Positions 6,963 to 12,879 of a stretch of 18,879 bases of DNA are shown piece after piece. The stretch's first letter is position 1. Each line of letters begins with the position of its first letter. The stretch is taken from positions 1-18,879 of the forward strand of contig PWGS01000077.1 of assembly GCA_003554505.1 (NCBI GenBank), given 5' to 3'. A model generated the notes under the pieces. The model was not told the DNA's origin. It worked only from the letters and a program-made list of their open reading frames with translations, and did no database searches. Source of the stretch: Desulfonatronospira sp. Lineage in GTDB: Bacteria > Desulfobacterota > Desulfovibrionia > Desulfovibrionales > Desulfonatronovibrionaceae. The position numbers and the translations under genes are program-made.

Positions 6963-7133
6963 AAAAGAATCGCGGGCAAAGCTGCTGCTCTGCGGAGGGA
7001 ATATGGCTGGAAATTGCCGGATGCGTTCCAGGCCGCCCTGTCCATAAAGAATAATCTCAACTTGATTACCCGCAACAATAAAGATTGTGACCCTGGCCGT
7101 CATCCCTTTGTAGAAATTCCCTGCCGGATATGA
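6963..7133 (+). pseudogene. C-terminal remnant of a PIN-domain (VapC-like) protein
   Basis: The frame encodes AGKAAALRREYGWKLPDAF followed by an Ala-rich helix, LNLITRNNKDCD, and a VEIPCRI end. This is the typical second half of a PIN-domain toxin RNase: Ala-Ala-X-Leu-Arg, Leu-Pro-Asp-Ala (acidic metal-binding Asp), then 'Thr-Arg-Asn-X-Lys-Asp' (acidic cluster). The first half, with the N-terminal catalytic Asp, is missing. The frame can be extended to a GTG at 6933, but those codons lie in the hairpin stem and are not PIN-like. No antitoxin gene is adjacent. The gene is therefore probably dead. Confidence 0.6.
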
Positions 7134-7206
7134 ACTTCTGCACTCTTTCTCTGGATAAGCGCCATGTTTGATTGGTCCAGGGATTGTTTGTGCAGAGACA
7201 AAAAGG

Positions 7207-8184
7207 TCATGTCATTTTTTTTCGTGACTTGAAGAGCATACCTGGAACAAGCCATACATAAAGGGCCATTCCGAACAGTTCAATCAGGGACTGCAAGACA
7301 ACCGCAAGAACTGTGATTTCAAAAGATTCAGGCAGGGCAAGAGCCAGAGGCAGAACAACAAACGAATTTCTGCTGCCGAAGCTGAAAGCCAGAGTTCTTC
7401 CCTGGCGGACCGGCAGGGATATGATTTCTGCAAGAACCCTGGCCAGCAGCGCAGCGCTCAGCAGGAATATCACGTAACAGATAGCCGGATACGCCAGCAG
7501 AAAGCTTGCATCCCGGAGTGCATGCGCCTGCGAAGCGGCTATCATAAAGATTACTGCAGCCAGCAGGGGAACAGGCATCCATCCCAGCCTGGAAATGGTT
7601 TTTCTCCGTGAATCCGGTGCTTTTTCCACCCATCTTTCTGTAAGCCAGGCGATTATAAGGGGCAAAATTATAATTCCGGTGAAGGCCAGAATCATTTTGT
7701 TTGTGGCCAGGAAAAGCGTTAGTTCCTGGCCGAAAAAGAGAAACAGGTATGCAGGCAGAAGCAGGATCTGGAAAAGCAGGCTCAGGGGGGAAAAGGCGAT
7801 GGCTCTTTCAGTGTCGCCTCTGCCCAGCTGAGGGAAAGTGATGAACCAGTCAGTACACGGGACCAGCAGGACAAGTGCAACTCCGAGTTGAATGGGGGGA
7901 TGATCCGGCAGAAAAGTGATGAAGATCAGTATGATAAGGGGAATCAGAACAAAATTGCCTGCCAGGGCTGTATATATGAAGCGGCGGTCCTGAACAAAAG
8001 CGTGCCTGATTTTTGAAAGACGTATCTGGGTGAAAGTAGTGTAGAGCAGAAGACCAAGAACAGGCCAGAGAAGAGATTCAAAGATTAAACTGAGCTCCGG
8101 AAAATGCGTACCCCAGAAAAAACCGGAAATAATGGCTGCAACATAAATCACAACCTGGTATTTTTCGATTGCTTCCCTGGTCAT
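7207..8184 (-). CDS. ACR3/SBF-family membrane transporter (arsenite-efflux-like)
   Basis: This 325-residue polytopic protein has about ten predicted helices, in the bile acid:sodium symporter / ACR3 arsenite superfamily. Recognisable parts are a first-helix GFFWGTHFPE region, LLLYTTFTQI, the unwound-helix motif LLVPCTDWFITFPQLGRGD (compare ACR3 'PCTxMVxxWxxLxxGD'), and late SFGSRNSFVVLPLALALPE. The ACR3 Cys-Thr pair is present, so efflux of arsenite or another small oxyanion is plausible. However, members annotated only as 'arsenic resistance protein' or 'bile acid:sodium symporter' look similar, and no arsR or arsC gene is nearby. ATG at 8184; ribosome binding site weak. It is the second transporter of this superfamily in the window and is divergent in sequence from the one at 4909-5880. 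Confidence 0.8.
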   Translation of the reverse strand: MTREAIEKYQVVIYVAAIISGFFWGTHFPELSLIFESLLWPVLGLLLYTTFTQIRLSKIRHAFVQDRRFIYTALAGNFVLIPLIILIFITFLPDHPPIQLGVALVLLVPCTDWFITFPQLGRGDTERAIAFSPLSLLFQILLLPAYLFLFFGQELTLFLATNKMILAFTGIIILPLIIAWLTERWVEKAPDSRRKTISRLGWMPVPLLAAVIFMIAASQAHALRDASFLLAYPAICYVIFLLSAALLARVLAEIISLPVRQGRTLAFSFGSRNSFVVLPLALALPESFEITVLAVVLQSLIELFGMALYVWLVPGMLFKSRKKMT

Positions 8185-8355
8185 GGTAATTCTTTTGACC
8201 GGCTGGTTGATATCAAAACAAGCAGCAGTTTAAAATTTGCCCGCTCATTGCAGCTACGCTGGTTTTGCAGGCATGGTGCCTTGCTCAGAGAGGTTTCATT
8301 GCGGTAGATCAGCCCTTACTGCCGAAAAGCTTTTCCACCAAAGCAACCGGAGACC

Positions 8356-8478
8356 TTAAAGGTCAAGAGCCTCCTGCGAGCCTATGAGATTCCCTGAACT
8401 GTGTCTACAATCAGAATTCAGGCAGTCCCGCAGCCGCTGCAAGCTCACGTTGCTTTGGGCAGTTGAAAGTAAGGTCAT
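8356..8478 (-). pseudogene. possible decayed tail of a DUF2325-like gene
   Basis: The 8185-8490 stretch has no convincing intact gene. On the minus strand a 40-codon frame begins MTLLSTAQSNVSLQRLRDCL. Its VSLQRLRDCLNS resembles GVSTLRDCLKNP in the intact DUF2325 gene just upstream, and the two share a 16-base identical stretch (8417-8432 and 8522-8537). This fits a partial duplication that has since drifted. The evidence is one short match, so it is tentative. A 13-nt palindrome (8352-8364) lies at its stop. Confidence 0.35.
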
Positions 8479-8490
8479 GTAAAAATACCA

Positions 8491-8787
8491 TCATCTCATG
8501 GGACAGTCCGGCTTTGGATTTTTCAGGCAGTCCCGCAAAGTGGACACCCCGCAGGAGTGGCACAATATCACCGGAATATTTTCGGACCTGGCAGCTTCAA
8601 AAGCGTTTTTGCGGGCGCTGTGGGAGACCTTGTTGGTGAATATTATCATCAGGTCGATGCTGCCCAGCCGCTCAGTGATGGTGTTTTCCGCACCGGTGAA
8701 CATCTTGATTCTATATCCGGCCTTTCTGGCTGTCTTCTGGTAATGGGGCTGCAGCCTGTCCATGCCTCCGATAACTGCTGCGGTCAT
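8491..8787 (-). CDS. DUF2325 domain protein
   Basis: This 98-residue protein spans essentially one DUF2325 domain: an N-terminal AAVIGGMDRLQPHY strand-helix start, a central 'Asp-Leu-Met-Ile-Ile-Phe-Thr-Asn-Lys-Val-Ser-His' segment, and an IPVILCHSCGVSTLRDCL end (compare the family's 'HSNGVSSLRRAL'). Its fold resembles a small Rossmann-like alpha/beta unit; the family function is not established, although members often sit near metal or redox genes. Two Cys residues in the CHSC motif and Cys87 could bind metal (inference). The ATG at 8787 has an AAAGGGGG ribosome binding site. It lies 12 bases after the 58-aa gene and is surely co-transcribed with it. Confidence 0.85.
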   Translation of the reverse strand: MTAAVIGGMDRLQPHYQKTARKAGYRIKMFTGAENTITERLGSIDLMIIFTNKVSHSARKNAFEAARSENIPVILCHSCGVSTLRDCLKNPKPDCPMR

Positions 8788-8799
8788 AATATCCCCCTT

Positions 8800-8976
8800 T
8801 CAGGATTTGTCAGGTTTAGCGCAGTTCTTTTTCAGGAAACTTTCCCTGATGATACTGACGCATCTCAAGCATTCATTAAAGCTAACCGGGTTTTTGCCGT
8901 TCAGTTGATCAATCTTTTGTTGCAGCCTTCTCTGGGTTTCTTTATCCGGGCTGCCTATGCTTGATTTCAGGGTCAT
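8800..8976 (-). CDS. 58-aa conserved-looking hypothetical protein
   Basis: I do not recognise this family. The ATG at 8976 is preceded by AAAGGAG at good spacing, so I prefer it to an upstream start at 9051 that would add 25 Lys-rich residues with no ribosome binding site. The protein is short, basic and mostly helical: an ETQRRLQQKIDQLNGK helix, then NPVSFNECLRCVSIIRESFLKK containing a Cys-X-X-Cys pair, and a final Cys. The CxxC could be a metal or redox site. It is the first gene of a two-gene unit with the DUF2325 protein. Confidence 0.7.
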   Translation of the reverse strand: MTLKSSIGSPDKETQRRLQQKIDQLNGKNPVSFNECLRCVSIIRESFLKKNCAKPDKS

Positions 8977-9008
8977 GACCTGCTCCTTTTTGTAATTGAT
9001 TTTTAATT

Positions 9009-9038
9009 TCAATATCGTTTTATTGAGGGAATTGTCAA
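9009..9038 (-). promoter_or_regulatory. possible sigma-70 promoter of the DUF2325 operon
   Basis: On the minus strand a perfect TTGACA (plus 9033-9038) is followed after 18 bases by TATTGA (plus 9009-9014), a weak -10. It lies just upstream of the 58-aa gene in an AT-rich leader. The -35 is convincing; the -10 is not. Confidence 0.4.
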
Positions 9039-9140
9039 CAAAAAAAATCACAGCGGATAAAAAAATGCCGGTCAGTAGACGTATGTAAAGTCTTCTCAGC
9101 TGGTAATGTATTATTTTACTTGCCCTGTCTGCAATTATAT

Positions 9141-9160
9141 GTTTGTATTTTGATACAAAC
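9141..9160. promoter_or_regulatory. perfect 8-bp inverted repeat upstream of the thiC riboswitch
   Basis: GTTTGTAT (9141-9148) and ATACAAAC (9153-9160) are perfect inverted copies around TTTG. The right arm ends exactly where the riboswitch P1 stem begins. It may be an operator for a repressor acting on thiC, or a hairpin competing with P1. Confidence 0.45.
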
Positions 9161-9240
9161 GCCAGGGGGCGCCCTTTAATGTAAGGGCTGAGAAGAACCC
9201 CGAGAACCTGATCCGGATAATACCGGCGGAGGGATTGGCG
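9160..9240 (+). ncRNA. TPP riboswitch (THI element) upstream of thiC
   Basis: The aptamer carries the conserved blocks of the thiamine-pyrophosphate riboswitch: GGGGGCGCC, GGGCTGAGA, CCGAGAACCTGATCCGGATA, and ATACCGGCGGAGGGATT. P1 forms from CGCCA (9160-9164) and TGGCG (9236-9240). Sensing TPP should shut off thiC. The likely output is translational: see the Shine-Dalgarno hairpin at 9308-9331. Confidence 0.95.
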
Positions 9241-9307
9241 AGCTCACCACCGAGAATTCTTTTTTTGTCCCTATCAGGGCCGTTCCCCAAGGTCAGCTTA
9301 CCTCTCC

Positions 9308-9331
9308 CCTCCTGAAATCCATCACAGGAGG
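9308..9331 (+). promoter_or_regulatory. Shine-Dalgarno-sequestering hairpin of the thiC leader
   Basis: CCTCCTG (9308-9314) pairs perfectly with CAGGAGG (9325-9331), which is the thiC ribosome binding site 7 bases from the ATG. The competing partner is visible too: GGAGGG in the aptamer (9228-9233) can pair with CCCTCC (9307-9312). Without TPP the aptamer strand would hold the anti-SD and expose the ribosome site; with TPP the hairpin would close it. Pairing was deduced by eye, not folded by program. Confidence 0.7.
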
Positions 9332-9337
9332 ACTCTC

Positions 9338-10636
9338 ATGAAAACACAGCTTCAAAAGGCCAGAGCCGGGGTTGTCACTCCGGAGATGCATATTGCGGCA
9401 GAGGGCGAGCCCATAAGCGCCGAATATCTTTGCAGCCTCATCACCCGGGGCAGGGCGGTGCTGCCCAAAAATGTGGTGCACGACTTCGCCTCCATAAAAG
9501 CCATTGGTGAAGGGCTCAAGACCAAGGTCAACGCCAATCTGGGCACCAGCGGAGAATGTGCCGACATGGCTGCCGAGGAGAAGAAGCTCGCGGCTGCTTT
9601 AAGGGCCGGGGCGGATTCCATAATGGATCTATCCACCGGCGGAGACCTGGACCAGCTTCGCTGGATGTTTCTGAACAACAGCCCGTTAATGCTGGGTACC
9701 GTGCCCATTTACGGACTGGCCGCCAAAATGCTCAGGCAGGACCGGCCCATGCACGGCATAACACCCGAGGAGCTTTTTCGGGAAATAGAACTGCAGTGCA
9801 GCCAGGGAGTGGATTATATAACCGTGCACTGCGGGATAACCAGGCAATCGGTCCAGAGACTGGAGCATTTCAGGCGCATTATGCCCTGTGTCAGCCGCGG
9901 CGGGTCCATGCACATGCAGTGGATAAGGGCCAACGGGCAGGAAAATCCTTTGTACCAGGACTTTGATGCCCTTTTGGATATTGCTGAAAAGTATGACGTG
10001 ACCTTGAGCCTGGGGGACGGTTTTCGTCCAGGATGCATCGAAGATTCACTGGACGGGGCCCAGGTGGAAGAGCTCATGATCCTGGCCGAGCTGGCCGGCA
10101 GGGCCTTTGAACGCGGGGTGCAGGTCATGATCGAGGGTCCGGGCCATGTGCCTCTGAATGAAATAAAGACCCAGATCCAGCTGCAGAAAAAGCTCTGCCG
10201 CAATGCCCCCTTTTATATTCTGGGTCCCCTGCCCACGGACATTGCTGCAGGCTACGACCATATAACTTCGGCAATCGGCGGAGCCGTTGCCGGAGCAGCC
10301 GGGGCCGACTTTCTGTGCTACGTCACCCCGGCCGAGCACCTGGCTCTGCCGGGAGAGGATGATGTCTATCAGGGAGTGATGGCCGCCAGAATTGCGGGGC
10401 ATATAGCAGATTTGAGCAAGGGGCTGCCGGGTGCTGCTGATAAGGACCGGCAGATGGCTCATTTCCGCCAGACCCTGGACTGGGAGGGCATGATAAAAAG
10501 CGCCCTGGATCCTGACCTGGTTCGCAGCAGGATGCAGATCACCCAGGACGGGCGGACCTGTTCCATGTGCGGCAAACTTTGTGCGGTAAAAACTTCAGAG
10601 GAGACGGAAGCACTGCAGGGTGAGGCTGGTTCTTAA
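9338..10636 (+). CDS. thiC: phosphomethylpyrimidine synthase ThiC
   Basis: This 432-residue radical-SAM enzyme converts aminoimidazole ribotide to hydroxymethylpyrimidine phosphate, the pyrimidine half of thiamine, in the cytoplasm. Diagnostic stretches are VNANLGTSGECAD, DSIMDLSTGGDLD, VDYITVHCGIT, SRGGSMHMQWI, LSLGDGFRPGCIEDS, VMIEGPGHVPLNEI, LGPLPTDIAAGYDHITSAIG and FLCYVTPAEHLALP. The C-terminal cluster-binding motif is CSMCGKLC (Cys408, Cys411, Cys415), a CX2CX3C spacing one residue shorter than the CX2CX4C of the long ThiC form. The length fits the short prokaryotic form lacking the N-terminal extension. ATG with a strong AGGAGG site. It is controlled by the TPP riboswitch just upstream. 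The Fe-S cluster is oxygen-labile, consistent with an anaerobe. Confidence 0.97.
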   Translation: MKTQLQKARAGVVTPEMHIAAEGEPISAEYLCSLITRGRAVLPKNVVHDFASIKAIGEGLKTKVNANLGTSGECADMAAEEKKLAAALRAGADSIMDLSTGGDLDQLRWMFLNNSPLMLGTVPIYGLAAKMLRQDRPMHGITPEELFREIELQCSQGVDYITVHCGITRQSVQRLEHFRRIMPCVSRGGSMHMQWIRANGQENPLYQDFDALLDIAEKYDVTLSLGDGFRPGCIEDSLDGAQVEELMILAELAGRAFERGVQVMIEGPGHVPLNEIKTQIQLQKKLCRNAPFYILGPLPTDIAAGYDHITSAIGGAVAGAAGADFLCYVTPAEHLALPGEDDVYQGVMAARIAGHIADLSKGLPGAADKDRQMAHFRQTLDWEGMIKSALDPDLVRSRMQITQDGRTCSMCGKLCAVKTSEETEALQGEAGS

Positions 10637-10784
10637 CACTGTATTTTTATTGCGTCCTCAGGCCAGGTCCCGGAGCATGTTCATCTGTCCGGTCAGCATT
10701 AATATGGCACGGTTTTAAAGTTATACGGCCACGGCCTTATGCTGGGAAAGTCAAGGACTGATATTTGTCAGGATCTGTTCCTGC

Positions 10785-10815
10785 TTGACAGGGAAGACTG
10801 GAGATATAAATATCT
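10785..10815 (+). promoter_or_regulatory. possible sod promoter
   Basis: TTGACA at 10785-10790 is followed by TATAAA at 10805-10810, only 14 bases later, which is short; other -10 registers are weaker. The -10 lies inside an inverted repeat (AGATAT-AA-ATATCT, 10802-10815) that could bind a repressor. The 10637-10889 spacer otherwise shows no gene or clear terminator. Confidence 0.35.
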
Positions 10816-10889
10816 ACATGTCAATAATATGGAAGGGTCGTGCATGATGCAGGATTTTTACAGCAAAGCTAGCAAGGAGGTGTATGATT

Positions 10890-11507
10890 ATGAGTCAAGA
10901 TAATACGAACAAGGCAGAGCATGTACTGCCGCAACTGCCTTTTGCCCGGGATGCCCTGGAACCGGTAATCTCAGCCAGGACATTGGAATTTCATTACGGA
11001 AAGCATCATCAGACCTATGTAACCAACCTGAACAAGTTTATCTCCGGGACAGACCTGGAAGGAAAATCCCTGGAGGAGATAATTCAGTCTACGTCCAACG
11101 CACCGGACAAAGCAGGCATTTTCAATAATGCGGCCCAGGTGTGGAACCACCCTTTTTACTGGAACAGCCTGAGCCCGCAGGGTGGAAAAGCGCCCCCGGC
11201 AGTTCTCAAGCAGAAGATGGAGGAGGCTTTCGGCTCTGTTGATGACTGCAAGAAGGAGCTGCACACCGCCGCTGTGACCCAGTTCGGCAGCGGATGGGCC
11301 TGGCTGGTGCTGGAAGGCGGCAGGCTCAAGGTGACCAAGACCCTGAACGCGGATCTGCCTCTCGTGCACAATATGAAGCCCCTGCTGACCATCGATGTCT
11401 GGGAGAACGCCTATTACCTGGATTATCAGAACCGCCGTCCGGATTATGTACAGGCGGTCCTGGACAAGCTGGCCAACTGGGGTTTTGCTGCATCCAACCT
11501 GGAGTAG
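10890..11507 (+). CDS. sodB: Fe/Mn-family superoxide dismutase with altered metal ligand
   Basis: This 205-residue cytoplasmic enzyme belongs to the iron/manganese SOD family, which converts superoxide to oxygen and peroxide. The N-terminal helical hairpin has [14 protein letters not shown] (first metal His35); the second metal ligand is His87 in [11 protein letters not shown], and Asp169 lies in [15 protein letters not shown]. Family signature DxWEH(A)YY normally supplies the fourth ligand His four residues after that Asp; here the codon is AAC (11406-11408), giving Asn173. Other active-site features (Gln-containing FGSGWAWL loop, Tyr43) are present and resemble Fe-SOD. The start at 10890 is preferred over 10884 because AAGGAGG at 10874-10880 is 9 bases from it. 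If the Asn is real, activity or metal choice may be changed. It stands between two TPP-regulated thiamine genes. Confidence 0.93.
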   Translation: MSQDNTNKAEHVLPQLPFARDALEPVISARTLEFHYGKHHQTYVTNLNKFISGTDLEGKSLEEIIQSTSNAPDKAGIFNNAAQVWNHPFYWNSLSPQGGKAPPAVLKQKMEEAFGSVDDCKKELHTAAVTQFGSGWAWLVLEGGRLKVTKTLNADLPLVHNMKPLLTIDVWENAYYLDYQNRRPDYVQAVLDKLANWGFAASNLE

Positions 11508-11510
11508 ATA

Positions 11511-11533
11511 AAAGTCGCGACTTTGGGTTTTTT
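11511..11533 (+). terminator. possible weak terminator after the SOD gene
   Basis: A perfect 14-base palindrome AAAGTCGCGACTTT (11511-11524) is followed by GGG and six T residues (11528-11533). With a four-base loop only five stem pairs form, so termination would be weak. Confidence 0.4.
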
Positions 11534-11641
11534 ATCAAGGCATTTGCTGGATGGTCAAAGTTTTTGTTTGAGTTTTTCAACCCTTTAAGATAAGAGGGTA
11601 AACGTTCTTTAATTGCATGCTCCGCAACCAGGGAGCTGTGT

Positions 11642-11731
11642 GTCGCTGGGGGAGGCCTGTGCCTGAGATTTCGGAATTTCCCGAAAGACCCCTCGCACCT
11701 GATCCGGATAATACCGGCGTAGGGAAGCGGC
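11642..11731 (+). ncRNA. TPP riboswitch upstream of thi4
   Basis: Conserved blocks are present: GGGGGAGGCC, GCCTGAGA, then CGCACCTGATCCGGATA and ATACCGGCGTAGGGAA. P1 forms from GTCGCT (11642-11647) and AGCGGC (11726-11731). An optional P3 arm (TTTCGG/CCGAAA) makes this aptamer longer than the thiC one. The output is transcription termination through the hairpin at 11779-11811. Confidence 0.95.
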
Positions 11732-11778
11732 TTTGGCATAACTTGAATTGCACGTAAGGGCAAAGTACAAGTTGATCA

Positions 11779-11811
11779 GGGCTGTTTCTTCTGGAAACAG
11801 CCCTTTTTTTT
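11779..11811 (+). terminator. riboswitch-controlled terminator before thi4
   Basis: A perfect 10-bp stem (GGGCTGTTTC 11779-11788 with GAAACAGCCC 11794-11803) precedes a run of eight T residues. The stem's left arm (11780-11788) can instead pair with GAAGCGGCT (11724-11732), which overlaps the 3' strand of riboswitch P1. TPP binding would lock P1 and let the terminator form; without TPP the antiterminator would form and thi4 would be read. Confidence 0.88.
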
Positions 11812-11923
11812 GGTCAACCAGAACGTATCTGTTCAGTCCCGGCGGAGTGCATTACCGCACTGCCGGAAGGGCTGGGCTTATAAGCCCTGGACAGATGCAG
11901 CACAACCTACAGGAGGCTTAAAA

Positions 11924-12697
11924 ATGGCACTGGATGAGATTATTATTTCGCGGGCGATTATCGAAACCTATACAAGAAAGCTGATGGATTCCCTGGAACT
12001 GGACGTGGCCATCTGCGGGGCAGGTCCTTCCGGGATGGTGGCCGCCTACTACCTGGCCAGCGCCGGGAAAAAGACGGCTGTGTTCGAGCGCAATCTGGCC
12101 CCCGGCGGAGGCATGTGGGGCGGAGGCATGATGTTTAACGAGGTTGTGGTCCAGGAGGATGCAAGGGAGATCCTGGATGAGCTGGGTATCAAGTCAGTGG
12201 AGTACACCCCGGGTTATTATACTGCTGACTCGGTGGAAGCAGTTTGTACCCTGGGTTCAAAGGCTGCCAAGGCAGGTGCCAGGTTTTTCAACCTGGTATG
12301 CATCGAGGATGTCATGATCCGTGAAAACCGCATCACCGGGCTGGTCATCAACTGGTCCGCAGTGGAGAGTGCAGGGCTGCATGTTGACCCGCTTACTGTT
12401 CGTGCCGACTATGTGGTGGAGGCTACAGGGCATCCGGTGGAGATAATGCAGGTTATTGAGCGTAAGATGGACACCAGGCTCAATACGCCTTCAGGAAGGC
12501 TGGAAGGTGAAAAGTCCATGTGGGCGGAAAAGGCCGAGGAACATACAATAGAGAACACCACAGAGGCCTTTCCCGGGGTCTATGTCTGCGGCATGTCCGC
12601 CAATGCCACTTTCGGCTCCTTTCGGATGGGCCCGGTATTCGGGGGCATGCTCAGGTCCGGCAAGAAAGTGGCCAAAGATATTATTGAGAGATCATAG
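11924..12697 (+). CDS. thi4: Thi4-type thiazole synthase, sulfide-using form
   Basis: This 257-residue enzyme makes the thiazole half of thiamine from NAD and glycine. An N-terminal FAD/NAD-type Rossmann motif reads [19 protein letters not shown], followed by [18 protein letters not shown] and the C-terminal [13 protein letters not shown] and [13 protein letters not shown]. In yeast THI4 the residue before the conserved Met/Val-Asp-Pro is a Cys that is sacrificed as sulfur donor; here it is His153 in GLHVDP. That is the archaeal/anaerobe catalytic type that uses free sulfide with Fe(II) and is not suicidal (family knowledge). An AGGAGG site at 11911-11916 fixes the ATG at 11924; an in-frame upstream start would run into the riboswitch terminator. 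Together with ThiC it covers both halves of thiamine. The gene is probably monocistronic, ending at the terminator at 12728-12760. Confidence 0.95.
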   Translation: MALDEIIISRAIIETYTRKLMDSLELDVAICGAGPSGMVAAYYLASAGKKTAVFERNLAPGGGMWGGGMMFNEVVVQEDAREILDELGIKSVEYTPGYYTADSVEAVCTLGSKAAKAGARFFNLVCIEDVMIRENRITGLVINWSAVESAGLHVDPLTVRADYVVEATGHPVEIMQVIERKMDTRLNTPSGRLEGEKSMWAEKAEEHTIENTTEAFPGVYVCGMSANATFGSFRMGPVFGGMLRSGKKVAKDIIERS

Positions 12698-12727
12698 GAC
12701 CAAAGCAGGCTTTTAAACAAGCCCAAA

Positions 12728-12760
12728 GCCGGATTCATTTTCTTGAGTCCGGCATTTTTT
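12728..12760 (+). terminator. intrinsic terminator of thi4
   Basis: A 10-bp stem GCCGGATTCA (12728-12737) with TGAGTCCGGC (12744-12753), containing one G-T pair, is followed by an A and six T residues. It lies 30 bases after the thi4 stop and separates thiamine genes from the chaperone operon. Confidence 0.88.
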
Positions 12761-12879
12761 ATCAATAGTAGGGCACAAATATTCAAAAACTTGACTAAAA
12801 TATTTGCCGACTTAAATAAATTTGTCAGGAACTTACAGAGGTGCGGTTCAAATTCTGGTTTGGAAGGGAGAAAGCGATC

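Noticed and set aside
11810..11923. N-terminal extension of Thi4 from 11810
   Set aside because: It would begin in the T tract of the riboswitch terminator; the AGGAGG site and family alignment place the start at 11924.
12845..12855. GGTTCAAATTC, a tRNA T-loop-like sequence
   Set aside because: No acceptor, D or anticodon stems can be found around it, and it lies in the cbpA leader.
12841..12879. GTG at 12841 as cbpA start
   Set aside because: The extra residues are outside the J domain, and the ribosome binding site lies downstream at about 12864-12870, fitting the ATG at 12880.
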